A DNA stretch of 35,355 bases from DATBGS01 sp036557885 (GCA_036557885.1 DATBGS010000124.1:1-35355); one strand, 5' to 3'; positions 15,123 through 23,856 are shown, counted from the first letter of the stretch. The notes: generated by a model from the sequence alone, not told the origin. A program made the numbers and translations.

Positions 15123-15920
15123 TCATCCCCAGGCCAATATCTCTGATGGATAAGTCACTTCAGTTAAGCACAGCCCACAGGCTGGGACCGAAGCGCCGGG
15201 GTGCGTCTCATTGCGGCTGGCAAGAATCTGCGCAAACTCATCCACACGCATCCGCCCCCAGCCCACCAGCAGCAGCGTCCCCACCAACCGCCGCACCATC
15301 CCCTTTAAAAATCCGTTGGCGGTAAACTCCAATAGGAGCAAATCGCCTCGTGGTACCTGGCTTTGCGCCTCAGAGCGGCATCTGGCTGCGAGCATGGTTC
15401 TCACGCAGGAGTGCCGACCACCATCCGCGCTATCGCGTGGACTGCGCCCAAAGGCGCTGAAATCATGTTCGCCCACCAGGAGCCTACATGCCTGATTGAG
15501 CGCCTCCCCATCCAACGGCTGCTCCACCCGATACGTATACCGCTCACGGAGCGGCGCGGGCAGGCGATCTTGCAACACCGTATACCGATAGGTGCGGCTG
15601 AGCGCACTATAACGCGCGTGAAAGCGCTCGTCTACCTGTGCTGCCCCGCGCACCGCAATGGCCGCCGGTAAGACCGCATTCAAGGCGCGCACCCACTCGC
15701 CTGGCTGTAACCGCTCCCCTACCTCCACATGCGCCACCTGCCCAGAGGCATGCACCCCGCTGTCGGTGCGGCCCGCCCCAATCACCGTGCGAGGCTGCTG
15801 CCCAATCTGGGCAACGGCCCGCTCCAGCGCGCCCTGGATAGTTGGCTCGCGCTCCGGTGCCTGGCGCTGGAAACCATGATAGCCGGTCCCATCGTATTCA
15901 ACCAGAAGCGCAAGTTTCAT
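15123..15920 (-). CDS. truA: tRNA pseudouridine synthase A
   Basis: TruA makes pseudouridine at positions 38-40 of tRNA anticodon stems. The 265-aa protein starts with VEYDGTGYHGFQRQ, and the catalytic Asp53 lies in GAGRTDSGVHASGQ. Later motifs are FHARYSALSRTYRY and FLKGMVRRLVGTLLLVG. All expected parts are present at normal length. It sits between rplQ and rplM, its usual place in Gram-positive and Chloroflexota ribosomal clusters. Confidence 0.96.
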   Translation of the reverse strand: MKLALLVEYDGTGYHGFQRQAPEREPTIQGALERAVAQIGQQPRTVIGAGRTDSGVHASGQVAHVEVGERLQPGEWVRALNAVLPAAIAVRGAAQVDERFHARYSALSRTYRYTVLQDRLPAPLRERYTYRVEQPLDGEALNQACRLLVGEHDFSAFGRSPRDSADGGRHSCVRTMLAARCRSEAQSQVPRGDLLLLEFTANGFLKGMVRRLVGTLLLVGWGRMRVDEFAQILASRNETHPGASVPACGLCLTEVTYPSEILAWG

Positions 15921-15974
15921 CGTGGGCTACCGCATTACCTGAAACAAAAACACCGCAGAACATGCAGAACTGGC

Positions 15975-16601
15975 CTAGACCAGTTCAAGCTGCGCCATCT
16001 CTGCCGCATCGCCTGCGCGACGACCAATCTTCACAATGCGGGTATAGCCGCCGGAGCGCCCATCGTAGCGCGGCGCCAACTCATCAAACACCTTACGCAC
16101 CACCACTTCATTAGGAATCTGGCGTAAAATTTGGCGGCGCGTGTGTAACTCGATTGCCATCGCCCGGCGTGCCGCGTCAAGCGCGGCCTGCGCTTCCTCC
16201 CGGTCAGGGATGATGCGCAGCAGTTCGTCCTGGCGCTCCTTCAGACGCTGCTCGCGGAACTTGCGGCCTTCATCCGAAAGCGGCAGCTTCCCCTGGGCTT
16301 CGCGCGCCTCGTTAGATTCGACTTTTTGATCAAGCCGGAACGCGCCCTTATGCGCCAGCTCCCACAGGTCTTTGGCCTGATCCTCATCCTCCACCACCTC
16401 GCGCAGGTGGCCCCACGCGGCGCGGCGGCCAGCAATCGCCGCCGCAATAATGCTCTCGGCCTGGCCGCGCACAGCCTTTGCCCTGGCTTCGGTCGTCGTA
16501 ATCCGCTCATAGCGGATCAGGCCATCCATCATATTACGAAACGCTGCCCTGCGGCGCGCTTCGGGCATATTGATTCTGTTACCGGCAACACGGTGCCGCA
16601 T
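15975..16601 (-). CDS. rplQ: 50S ribosomal protein L17 with large internal insertion
   Basis: L17 is near the peptide exit tunnel. Standard L17 parts are present at both ends: MRHRVAGNRINMPEARRRAA and TTTEARAKAVRGQAESI at the start, EVVVRKVFDELAPRYDGR and GGYTRIVKIGRRAGDAAEMA at the end. The protein is 208 aa against the usual ~116-125. The extra ~88 residues (about 60-147) are rich in Arg, Glu, Lys and Gln and look helical. The reading frame is intact, so this is an insertion and not a fusion error. Confidence 0.93.
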   Translation of the reverse strand: MRHRVAGNRINMPEARRRAAFRNMMDGLIRYERITTTEARAKAVRGQAESIIAAAIAGRRAAWGHLREVVEDEDQAKDLWELAHKGAFRLDQKVESNEAREAQGKLPLSDEGRKFREQRLKERQDELLRIIPDREEAQAALDAARRAMAIELHTRRQILRQIPNEVVVRKVFDELAPRYDGRSGGYTRIVKIGRRAGDAAEMAQLELV

Positions 16602-16664
16602 CGGTCCATCCTCCCAGATAGCATCGTAGCCTGCTCCGCAGCCGATGGCAGGGAACGCAGCCCT

Positions 16665-17672
16665 TTAGCTTAAACTCTTCATGATTGATGAGACGTCATC
16701 GCTGTCTTCATCAGCATTACTCAGCATCTGCATACCGCTTTGACGCGCGTTGGGCAGGAAACCGCGCAGGAGCAGCCGCTCGCGCAGTTCTTGCAAACTC
16801 TTCTCGCCAAAGTTACGCACGGCGAGCAGGTCTTCTTCATTCATAGAAAGAATCTGACCCACTTTGGTGATGTTACTCCGCTTGAGGCAGTTATAGGCAC
16901 GCACAGAGAGGTCCAAATCCTCAATGGGGGTATCATAGATTTTTGGCGGAATGGGATAATCCGAGATGGGTCGGTTGGTCGGCTCAGAGACGACTGCGCG
17001 GAATTCCATGATCAGGCTGAAGTGCCGCACCAATGTCTGCGCAGCCTGACGCAGCGCCTCATCGGGAGAGATCGTCCCATCGGTCCAGACCTGAAGCACA
17101 ATCTTATCATAGTTGGTCATCTGACCAACGCGCGTATGCTCAACGGCGTAATTGACTTTTTGCACCGGGGTAAAGATCGCATCCACTGGGATGACCCCAA
17201 TGGGCTGGTTCTCTTTGGACTCCGCCGGCACATAGCCTTTGCCCGTCTCCACCACTAAGTCCATATCCAGGTGGGCATCCGGGCTATCCAGCGTGGCAAT
17301 ATGGAGTTCTTTATTGACAATCTCAACCGTGCTGGGCGCGACAATATCAGCCGCCGTGACCTCGCGCTCCCCAGTGACATCCAGGCGCATCGTCACCGGA
17401 TGATCGGAGTAGGAGCGCAGGCGCAGCCGCTTCACATTCAGCACAATATCCGTCACATCTTCCTTGACGCGCGCGATGTCCTGAAACTCGTGCTGCACCC
17501 CCTCAATTTTAATGGAGGTGATGGCCGCGCCAGGCAGCGAAGAGAGCAAGACGCGCCGCAGCGCGTTCCCCAGGGTCATGCCATACCCTGCCTCTAATGG
17601 CTCAATATCATAGCTGGCATAATTTTCTGACGCCTGGGTAGATTTAATACGAGGCAGAGCAATATCAAGCAC
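16665..17672 (-). CDS. rpoA: DNA-directed RNA polymerase subunit alpha
   Basis: This is the alpha subunit, 335 aa, which dimerises to start RNA polymerase assembly and contacts promoter UP elements and regulators. The N-terminal domain shows EPLEAGYGMTLGNALRRVLLSSLPG and later VRHFSLIMEF. The C-terminal DNA-binding domain shows PIEDLDLSVRAYNCLKRSNI and RNFGEKSLQEL. An acidic Ser/Asp tail ends the protein. Translation starts at GTG, supported by GAGGAGG 6 nt upstream. Its position between rpsD and rplQ is standard. Confidence 0.97.
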   Translation of the reverse strand: MLDIALPRIKSTQASENYASYDIEPLEAGYGMTLGNALRRVLLSSLPGAAITSIKIEGVQHEFQDIARVKEDVTDIVLNVKRLRLRSYSDHPVTMRLDVTGEREVTAADIVAPSTVEIVNKELHIATLDSPDAHLDMDLVVETGKGYVPAESKENQPIGVIPVDAIFTPVQKVNYAVEHTRVGQMTNYDKIVLQVWTDGTISPDEALRQAAQTLVRHFSLIMEFRAVVSEPTNRPISDYPIPPKIYDTPIEDLDLSVRAYNCLKRSNITKVGQILSMNEEDLLAVRNFGEKSLQELRERLLLRGFLPNARQSGMQMLSNADEDSDDVSSIMKSLS

Positions 17673-17684
17673 AGGAACCTCCTC

Positions 17685-18314
17685 TTACCGCTGATAGAAC
17701 TCAACTACCAGCGCCTCGTCGAAGGGTAGCTCTAGCTCCGTGCGGGTTGGCAGCGCCAGCACCCGTCCAGATAAAGTTGCTGTCTCCAGCCGGAGCCAGT
17801 TGGGAACTCCCTTCTGGGCCAGCATGAGCGCGCGCGTCTTGAAGTATTCCGAGTTTTTGCTGTGTTCGCGCACCGTAATCGCATCGCCAGGGCGCGCTAT
17901 AAATGAGGGAATATCCGTCTTGCGGCCATTCACCTCAAAATGCCCATGCGACACCAACTGACGTGCCTGCGAACGTGAATCGGCAAACCCCAGGCGATAC
18001 ACCAGATTATCCAGGCGCATCTCAAGCAGTTGCAGCAGGTTATCACTGGTCTTGCCTGCCTGCCGCGCCGCCGCCTGGAAATGCCGCCTGAACTGGCGCT
18101 CAAGAATCCCATAACTTCGACGAACTTTTTGCTTTTCGCGCAGTTGCAGCGCATAGCCAGAAGGCTTGCGCGCGCGACCACCACCATGCTGCCCTGGGCG
18201 CGTGTTGCGCTGCTCAATCGCGCATTTCCTGCTCAGGCAGCGGTCACCCTTCAGAAACAGTTTGACGCCCTCGCGCCTGCACAGTTTGCAGACAGGGCCG
18301 GTATAGCGTGCCAT
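17685..18314 (-). CDS. rpsD: 30S ribosomal protein S4 (zinc-binding type)
   Basis: S4 is a primary 16S rRNA-binding protein at the mRNA entry site. The 209-aa protein has four N-terminal cysteines (9, 12, 26, 31) in VCKLCRREG and RCLSRKC, the zinc-binding C+ form. The S4 RNA-binding domain follows, with RLDNLVYRLGFADSRSQARQ and VSHGHFEVNG. S4 often autoregulates its operon, but I see no clear pseudoknot here. It is 12 nt upstream of rpoA. Confidence 0.97.
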   Translation of the reverse strand: MARYTGPVCKLCRREGVKLFLKGDRCLSRKCAIEQRNTRPGQHGGGRARKPSGYALQLREKQKVRRSYGILERQFRRHFQAAARQAGKTSDNLLQLLEMRLDNLVYRLGFADSRSQARQLVSHGHFEVNGRKTDIPSFIARPGDAITVREHSKNSEYFKTRALMLAQKGVPNWLRLETATLSGRVLALPTRTELELPFDEALVVEFYQR

Positions 18315-18356
18315 GAAACTCCTTCTCCCGATCCCAGATGATCCAGCCCGGCAAGG

Positions 18357-18758
18357 CTAGACGCGGCGTCGCTTGGGGGGACGACACCCATTGTGAGGAA
18401 TAGGGGTGACATCAGTAATCGAAACCACCGAGATGCCTGCGGATTGCAGCGAGCGAATCGCCGCTTCTCGCCCGGAACCTGGCCCCTTGACATAGACTTC
18501 AATCTGGCGCAGACCGTGTTCCATTGCTTTGCGCGCAGCGGTTTCTGCCGTGACCTGTGCCGCATACGGTGTGCTCTTGCGAGAACCCTTAAAGCCGTGC
18601 ATCCCCGCGCTGCCCCAGGAGATTACATTTCCATTTGGATCAGTAATGGTTACCAGCGTATTATTAAAAGTTGATTGAATATGCGCCTGCCCGCGCGGGA
18701 CCGATTTGCGTTCCTTCCGCCGTGTTCGCCCAACCGTCTTCTTTTTTGCATCAGCCAT
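18357..18758 (-). CDS. rpsK: 30S ribosomal protein S11
   Basis: S11 lines the mRNA exit side of the 30S platform. The 133-aa protein has GQAHIQSTFNNTLVTITDPNG, SWGSAGMHGFKGSRKSTPYAA, VKGPGSGREAAIRSL and the basic end PIPHNGCRPPKRRRV. ATG 18758 (MADAKKK) is chosen because it gives the normal length and GGGAGG precedes it. The frame is open further upstream, but that part lies inside rpsM on this strand. Confidence 0.97.
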   Translation of the reverse strand: MADAKKKTVGRTRRKERKSVPRGQAHIQSTFNNTLVTITDPNGNVISWGSAGMHGFKGSRKSTPYAAQVTAETAARKAMEHGLRQIEVYVKGPGSGREAAIRSLQSAGISVVSITDVTPIPHNGCRPPKRRRV

Positions 18759-18780
18759 GCGTGGCCTGTCCTCCCACCTG

Positions 18781-19164
18781 TTATTTCTTTGCGGTTGCCT
18801 TCTTGCGCCCGGCCACCGTCTTCTTTGGTCCACGCCGCGTGCGGGCATTGGTGCGCGTGCGCTGCCCGCGCACCGGCAGGTTGCGACGATGCCGCATGCC
18901 GCGATAACTGCCAATCTCAATCAACCGCTTGATGTTCATATCTACTTCGCGGCGCAGGTCGCCCTCAACCTTCAGGTTGCGGTCAATATACTCGCGGAGA
19001 CGGTTGACTTCCTCTTCGGTGAGATTTTTTACACGAGTATCGGGGCTGACTCGTGTATGCGTAAGAACCTGTTTGCTGGTTGTCAGCCCAATCCCATAGA
19101 TATAGGTGAGCGCAATCTCCACGCGCTTATCACGCGGAATATCAATGCCAGCAATTCTAGCCAT
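18781..19164 (-). CDS. rpsM: 30S ribosomal protein S13
   Basis: S13 binds the 30S head and contacts 50S and tRNA. The 127-aa protein starts MARIAGIDIPRDKRVEIALT and shows YGIGLTTSKQVL, IGSYRGMRHRRNLPVRGQ and RTRTNARTRRGPKK, then a Lys/Ala-rich tail. AAGGAGGAG lies 7 nt before this ATG, which rules out the in-frame start 10 codons earlier. Confidence 0.97.
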   Translation of the reverse strand: MARIAGIDIPRDKRVEIALTYIYGIGLTTSKQVLTHTRVSPDTRVKNLTEEEVNRLREYIDRNLKVEGDLRREVDMNIKRLIEIGSYRGMRHRRNLPVRGQRTRTNARTRRGPKKTVAGRKKATAKK

Positions 19165-19228
19165 CAGCACGCTCCTCCTTGTTGGCTGGCGCAATCAGCA
19201 CTCAAAAGGAGATTCGCCAGCCAACCGG

Positions 19229-19345
19229 TTATCCCTGCTTTTGCTTATGTTTTGGGTGTTTGCTACAAATGACCATGACAACGCGCCGTCGTCGAATGAC
19301 TTTGCAATCGGGGCAGCGCGGCTTGACTGAAGCTCGCACTTTCAT
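19229..19345 (-). CDS. rpmJ: 50S ribosomal protein L36 (zinc-binding type)
   Basis: L36 is the smallest 50S protein, here 38 aa: MKVRASVKPRCPDCKVIRRR and then VVMVICSKHPKHKQKQG. Zinc ligands Cys11, Cys14, Cys27 and His33 are all present. It lies between infA and rpsM, its usual place. An AAAGG-type Shine-Dalgarno sequence precedes the ATG. Confidence 0.95.
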   Translation of the reverse strand: MKVRASVKPRCPDCKVIRRRRVVMVICSKHPKHKQKQG

Positions 19346-19569
19346 GTCGGTTCTTGCCTTTCTTCCACCAATGGTCTTTTTCCACCCAACGCCTGGTCTT
19401 TTCACGCGCTCCCAGCGCGTCGCCCTTGCAGGGCCAGACCAGCGGGAGCCACCCTCTCGCTTCTGCAACTCGGACCTGTCAGCACCAGACGGGAACAAGA
19501 AACGGAAAATTCCAACACTCCGGGCGTTGATGCGTGCAAACACAGCGCTGACAGAGAGGATGCAAAACG

Positions 19570-19602
19570 CCCTGCCTCCTCATCTTTATCCTTCAGGCAG
19601 GG
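19570..19602 (-). promoter_or_regulatory. Hairpin downstream of infA
   Basis: CCCTGCCT (19570-19577) pairs with AGGCAGGG (19595-19602), an 8-bp stem with a 17-nt loop, shortly after the infA stop. No U-tract follows. It may be an attenuator or a processing site in the 288-bp infA-rpmJ spacer, which holds no gene I can support. Confidence 0.35.
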
Positions 19603-19633
19603 CCGCCGCCAATAGTCCCGGCGTCTCTCGTTG

Positions 19634-19855
19634 TTAGCCTCTCACACGCCAGATGATTCGTCCCTGATTGAGATCATATTCGGAAAGCACCACTCGAACT
19701 TTATCTCCGGGGACCACGCGCACAAAATTGGTGCGCATTTTCCCAGATAAGTACGCGAGAACCTGATGCCCATTACTTAATTCCACCCGAAACTGGGCAT
19801 TGGGCAGCGCTTCCGTGATGACCCCTTCATATTCCAGGGCATCCTTCTTTGGCAT
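19634..19855 (-). CDS. infA: Translation initiation factor IF-1
   Basis: IF-1 occupies the ribosomal A site during initiation. The 73-aa OB-fold protein reads MPKKDALEYEGVITEALPNA, then FRVELSNGHQVLAYLSGKMR, GDKVRVVLSEYDLNQGRI and IWRVRG. ATG 19855 is chosen because GAAGAGG lies 4 nt upstream and the length is standard. A longer frame adds 7 residues. It is downstream of map, as in many Gram-positive spc operons. Confidence 0.96.
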   Translation of the reverse strand: MPKKDALEYEGVITEALPNAQFRVELSNGHQVLAYLSGKMRTNFVRVVPGDKVRVVLSEYDLNQGRIIWRVRG

Positions 19856-20012
19856 AGCACCTCTTCCATGCTGCACCTACCGAAGGCGCAGCCAACTTCA
19901 AATTATAACATAGGAAAGCCACTTCCGCAAGTCCCTTTGCGCATGAATTTTGACGAATTTGCGTCTCTTCCACAAAATTGCAACACCAGCCATGCGTTGT
20001 AACTTGTGCCTG

Positions 20013-20798
20013 TTACGGCGCTTTCTTCGCTGCCTGGCGCGGCAGTGTCAAAATATCTGGCTCCCCATCGGTGATGGCGACGGTATGCTCAAAATGGGCC
20101 GAAAGACTGCCATCCGTCGTGACCACTGTCCATTTATCGGGCAGGATGCGCGTCTCCGCCCGCCCAGCATTAACCATCGGCTCAATGGCAAGCACCATGC
20201 CAGGGCGCAAGATTGGATTCGGCTGGCGCGCATCCACATAATTGGGCACTTCCGGTTCCTCGTGCATCTCGCGCCCGATGCCGTGTCCCACAAACTGGCG
20301 CACAACCGAAAAACCAGCGGCCTGCACATAGGCGTGGACGGCCCGCCCAATATCCTGCACCCGGTTGCCTGCGCGTGCCTGGGCAATGCCCTGCCAGAGC
20401 GCTTCCTGCGTCACCTGCAACAGCCGCTCCGCCTCCGGCGAAACCTTACCAATTGGCACCGTTGTGGCCGAATCCCCATTCCAGCCGTGATAGATGGCCC
20501 CAAAATCAATGCTGAGCAAGTCGCCTTCCTTGAGCACACGCGGCCCTGGAATCCCATGAACCACCTCTTCATTCACCGAGGCACACAGGGTGCCTGGAAA
20601 ATACAGGCCACCATGATAGCCCTTGAAGTTGGAGGTGGCGCCACGCGCCGCTAATTCCCTGGCCGCCAGCGCGTCCAGTTCAGCGGTGGTCACTCCTGGC
20701 CGCGCTGCCTGCCGGAGCACCTCTAGTATCTCAGCGACCAGCGCGCCAGCCGCGCGCATCTCCTCGCGCTCCGTCCGTGATTTGGTAATGATTGCCAT
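20013..20798 (-). CDS. map: Methionine aminopeptidase, type I
   Basis: Map removes the initiator methionine from nascent proteins. The 261-aa enzyme has all five metal ligands: Asp98 in SIDFG, Asp109 in WNGDSATT, His172 in GHGIGREMHEEP, Glu206 in IEPM and Glu237 in FEHTVAIT. An Ala/Lys-rich tail closes it. It follows adk directly and precedes infA with a 157-nt gap. Confidence 0.96.
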   Translation of the reverse strand: MAIITKSRTEREEMRAAGALVAEILEVLRQAARPGVTTAELDALAARELAARGATSNFKGYHGGLYFPGTLCASVNEEVVHGIPGPRVLKEGDLLSIDFGAIYHGWNGDSATTVPIGKVSPEAERLLQVTQEALWQGIAQARAGNRVQDIGRAVHAYVQAAGFSVVRQFVGHGIGREMHEEPEVPNYVDARQPNPILRPGMVLAIEPMVNAGRAETRILPDKWTVVTTDGSLSAHFEHTVAITDGEPDILTLPRQAAKKAP

Positions 20799-20816
20799 AG
20801 GGATTCTTCCAGGGTT

Positions 20817-21476
20817 CTATACGTTCTTCAACTCTTGCAGAATGTCGCGCGTCACGGCATTGATCGCCTGCTCTGCGTTAATCTCGATCACTCTGCTGGC
20901 GTGTCTGGGGTGATTTTTATAATAGTCAATCAGCTTGATAGTTTCTCGAAAAAAGATTGCCAGGCGCCGCCGCACTGCTGCTTCGGTATCATCCTCCCGC
21001 TGGTACAGCTCGCTGCCATCAATATCACAGATTCCTTCCTGCTTGGGCGGATTGGTGATCGTGTTATAAGGGTGCTGATGCGCCCGGCAGATATAGCGCG
21101 TTGCCAGGCGCTTCACCAGCACTTCCTCATCAGCTTTCAAGTAAATCACCGGATCAACAACCCGACCGAGCGGGTCCAGCGCCTGATCTAGCGCTTCTGC
21201 CTGCGCCAGCGTGCGCGGAAAGCCATCCAGAATGGCCCCCTTCGCACAGTCTGGTTTGGATAACCGCTCGATAAACATGGCTACGATGATCTCGTCTGGC
21301 ACCAGATCGCCGCGATCATTATAGACCTTGGCTCTCTGCCCCGCCGGGGTGCCATGCGCAATCGCCTCTCGCACCAGATCGCCACTGGCGATATGTGGCA
21401 GCCCCAATTCGGTCACCAGGATTTCCGCCTGAGTTCCCTTTCCAGACCCTTGTGCCCCCAGCAGCAGAATATCCAC
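20817..21476 (-). CDS. adk: Adenylate kinase with Cys-His-Cys-Asp LID
   Basis: Adk interconverts ATP + AMP and 2 ADP. The P-loop is GAQGSGKGT (7-15), followed by IASGDLVREAI, the DGFPRTLAQAEAL signature and the LID domain. The 219-aa length fits the long (LID-containing) form. In the LID the usual four-cysteine zinc set is Cys130, His133, Cys150 and Asp153, so two cysteines are replaced by His and Asp, which can still hold zinc. Translation starts at GTG with a GGGGGA-type Shine-Dalgarno sequence. It lies between secY and map, as is normal. Confidence 0.95.
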   Translation of the reverse strand: MDILLLGAQGSGKGTQAEILVTELGLPHIASGDLVREAIAHGTPAGQRAKVYNDRGDLVPDEIIVAMFIERLSKPDCAKGAILDGFPRTLAQAEALDQALDPLGRVVDPVIYLKADEEVLVKRLATRYICRAHQHPYNTITNPPKQEGICDIDGSELYQREDDTEAAVRRRLAIFFRETIKLIDYYKNHPRHASRVIEINAEQAINAVTRDILQELKNV

Positions 21477-21548
21477 GTTGTCCCCCTTTGCACAACGCTT
21501 GCTTCTCGCACAGCCACCATTTACTTCTACATCGCGTCCACGCTGCTT

Positions 21549-22883
21549 CTAACGCAGGAAGCCAGAATAGTTGCGCATCACCATTTGCGCTTCTAGCTGC
21601 TTGACCGTATCAAGCACAACACCCACCGCAATCAGCAAGGCCGCCGCACCCAGCAACTGCGAGCCACCCACACGGAAGAAAGCGGGCATAATTGCAATGA
21701 TGCCCAGGAAAACCGCCCCAGCCAGCGTGATTCGGCGCAGCACCGCGTTGAGATATTCCTGTGTCTTCTGGCCTGGGCGAATACCAGGAATGATGGCCCC
21801 TTGCTTTTGCAGGTTCTCTGGCATATTTTGCTGCTCCCAGATCACCGTTGCATAGAAGAAGGTAAAGGCCACGACCAGGAAAAAGAAGATCAGCCAGTAC
21901 CACCAGTTTGATTGATCAAAGAACGTCCGCACATTGCCCGCAGCATTCGCCACACCCGTGTTGGAACTCACCGAGAGATAGGTTGCCAGCACGGTTGGGA
22001 AGATCAGGATGGATTGGGCAAAGATCAGCGGAATCATTCCAGCGCTGTTGATCTGGAGCGGGATATAGGTGGTCTGGCTGGCGCCAGCATAGCGATCACG
22101 TCCCACCATACGCTTCGTAGGATACTGCACAGGGATGCGCCGCTGCGCCTGATAGACAAACACAATGGAGATGATGATCAGCAGGCTTACTGCCAGGAAG
22201 ACCACAATCTGGACAATATTGGTGGTGTTGGTCACTCCACCAGTGCCGGTGCTGACCACCAGTGTCCCAACATCTGAAGGCAGGCGGCTGACGATACCAG
22301 CAAAGATAATCAGCGAGATGCCGTTGCCAATGCCATTTTCCGTAATGACCTCACCCAGCCAGACCAGAAAGATCGTGCCGGTGGTCAGCGTGACCAGCGT
22401 TGCCAGCGTGGGCAGGAACGTGCTGGCATTAAACAGGCTGAACTGTCCGGCGTCAATGGCCTGCAACTGCACAAACAGCGCGCTTTGCCCAAATGCCTGA
22501 AGGAACGCCAGCGGCACGGCCAGCACGCGGGTATACTGGCTGATGCGATTGCGCCCGGCTTCGCCACCCTCGCGCTGGAGCGCCTCCAGGCGAGGAAAGA
22601 TGGGCACAATCAACTGCATCACAATCGAGGCGGTAATATAGGGATAGACCCCCAGCGCGGCCACCGAGAAGTTTTGCAGCGAGCCACCAGAAAAAACATC
22701 GAGCAGACCGAAAAGCTGCCCATAGGCCGGATTTTTCCCCAACACACTCTGCAAGCGCGTCGGGTCAATCCCTGGCACGGGCACATGGGCCACCAGGCGG
22801 AACACCAGCAGCATTCCGAGCGTAAAGAGAATCTTACTGCGTAGGTCAGGAATCGTCCAGATGCTGCGTAGACGTTCCAGCAT
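21549..22883 (-). CDS. secY: Protein translocase subunit SecY
   Basis: SecY is the channel of the Sec translocon in the cytoplasmic membrane. The 444-aa protein has the expected ten hydrophobic helices, the VPVPGIDP motif after TM1, SGGSLQNFSVAALGVYPYI at the plug and TM2, and cytoplasmic loops with EGGEAGRNRI and QQNMPENLQKQGAIIPGIRP. The start has GGAGG upstream. It follows rplO after a 281-bp spacer, much longer than other gaps here. Confidence 0.97.
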   Translation of the reverse strand: MLERLRSIWTIPDLRSKILFTLGMLLVFRLVAHVPVPGIDPTRLQSVLGKNPAYGQLFGLLDVFSGGSLQNFSVAALGVYPYITASIVMQLIVPIFPRLEALQREGGEAGRNRISQYTRVLAVPLAFLQAFGQSALFVQLQAIDAGQFSLFNASTFLPTLATLVTLTTGTIFLVWLGEVITENGIGNGISLIIFAGIVSRLPSDVGTLVVSTGTGGVTNTTNIVQIVVFLAVSLLIIISIVFVYQAQRRIPVQYPTKRMVGRDRYAGASQTTYIPLQINSAGMIPLIFAQSILIFPTVLATYLSVSSNTGVANAAGNVRTFFDQSNWWYWLIFFFLVVAFTFFYATVIWEQQNMPENLQKQGAIIPGIRPGQKTQEYLNAVLRRITLAGAVFLGIIAIMPAFFRVGGSQLLGAAALLIAVGVVLDTVKQLEAQMVMRNYSGFLR

Positions 22884-23086
22884 ACCTGCCTCCGATCCGC
22901 AGGTCCAGATGCGCGCATCGTGAACCTGGAAACCATGTAGAATAAGACCACTGCGTAAAGAAGTTCTGTACTAGTGATAACGAATAAATAGCCTGGCCCG
23001 CATCCTCACACGACCTTTAGCAGAACTCCACCCCGCCATCCAGACACCCTCAGCCTATCAGACATCCCCAACCCAAAGACTCAGAG

Positions 23087-23151
23087 TGGGAGAGCAGGCA
23101 CCTACTCCCCCGGCTCTGCCTTCAGGCAAGGGGAAACTTGCCGCTCTCCCA
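23087..23151 (-). promoter_or_regulatory. Compound hairpin between rplO and secY
   Basis: A 9-bp outer stem (TGGGAGAGC 23087-23095 with GCTCTCCCA 23143-23151) encloses a 6-bp inner hairpin (GGCAAG/CTTGCC at 23125-23142) that would stack directly on it. It begins 13 nt after the rplO stop. No T-tract follows, so it may be an attenuator, an RNase processing site or a protein-binding site and not a simple terminator. Confidence 0.5.
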
Positions 23152-23164
23152 TCCGCGCTCCCCG

Positions 23165-23674
23165 CTAGGCTTGTGCTTCTGCGGGAGCTTTCTTGGCGCG
23201 TTTGGTGCGTGGAGGCCGCGCGATGACAATCTCTTCCACCGTCCCGCCTGCCGCTTCAATCTTGGCCCGCGCGCTGGCCGAAAACTTGTGCGCGCGCACC
23301 TTCAGCGCCCGATCCACCTCGCCATCGCCCAGCACTTTGATTAGCCCCTTCGCGTCCGAAGCCTTCAGTACCCCGGAGGACACCAGCGTTTCGGCGTTCA
23401 CCTGGCTATCAGGCTCAAACGCCGCCAACTGGCTCACATTCACGACGGCGTACTCTTTTTTAAACAGGTTATTAAAACCCTTAATAAAGGGCAGACGGCG
23501 CGACAACCGCAGTTGACCGCCTTCAAACCAGGCGGGAACATTGCCACCGGTGCGGGCCTTCTGGCCCTTGGTCCCACGCCCGGCGGTCTTCATCCGCCCA
23601 GAACCATGCCCACGCCCAACGCGCCGCTTCTGCGGGCGCGACCCTGGCGCGGGCTGGAGATCAGAGAGTCTCAT
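23165..23674 (-). CDS. rplO: 50S ribosomal protein L15
   Basis: L15 is a late-assembly 50S protein. The 169-aa protein shows RRVGRGHGSGRMKTAGRGTK, FEGGQLRLSRRLPFIKGFNN and KFSASARAKIEAAGGTVEEI, then a basic Ala/Lys-rich tail about 15 residues longer than usual. The ATG overlaps the rpmD stop by one base (TAATG), indicating translational coupling. Confidence 0.97.
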   Translation of the reverse strand: MRLSDLQPAPGSRPQKRRVGRGHGSGRMKTAGRGTKGQKARTGGNVPAWFEGGQLRLSRRLPFIKGFNNLFKKEYAVVNVSQLAAFEPDSQVNAETLVSSGVLKASDAKGLIKVLGDGEVDRALKVRAHKFSASARAKIEAAGGTVEEIVIARPPRTKRAKKAPAEAQA

Positions 23675-23856
23675 TATGATACCTCTTCCACCCGTACAAG
23701 ATGGTTCACTTTCTGCACCATCCCACGCACGCTAGCTGTATCTTCATGTTCGACGACCTGATGAAGCCGATGAAAGCCCAGCGCCCGAATTGTTCGTTTC
23801 TGCGGCTCTGGGTGGCCTATCCCACTCTTCACCCAGGTAATGCGTAACTTCCCCAT
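23674..23856 (-). CDS. rpmD: 50S ribosomal protein L30
   Basis: L30, 60 aa: MGKLRITWVKSGIGHPEPQK, then RTIRALGFHRLHQVVEHEDT and the GMVQKVNHLVRVEE ending. The start is set by GGGAG 8 nt upstream, 7 codons inside the longer open frame. It lies between rpsE and rplO and shares one base with rplO. Confidence 0.96.
   Translation of the reverse strand: MGKLRITWVKSGIGHPEPQKRTIRALGFHRLHQVVEHEDTASVRGMVQKVNHLVRVEEVS

Noticed and set aside
15975..16601. L17 as a gene fusion or frameshift artefact
   Set aside because: Both conserved halves are in one unbroken frame, and seven other ribosomal proteins nearby show similar additions.
18759..18920. 54-residue extension of S11
   Set aside because: It overlaps rpsM in another frame. 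Standard length and RBS support ATG 18758.
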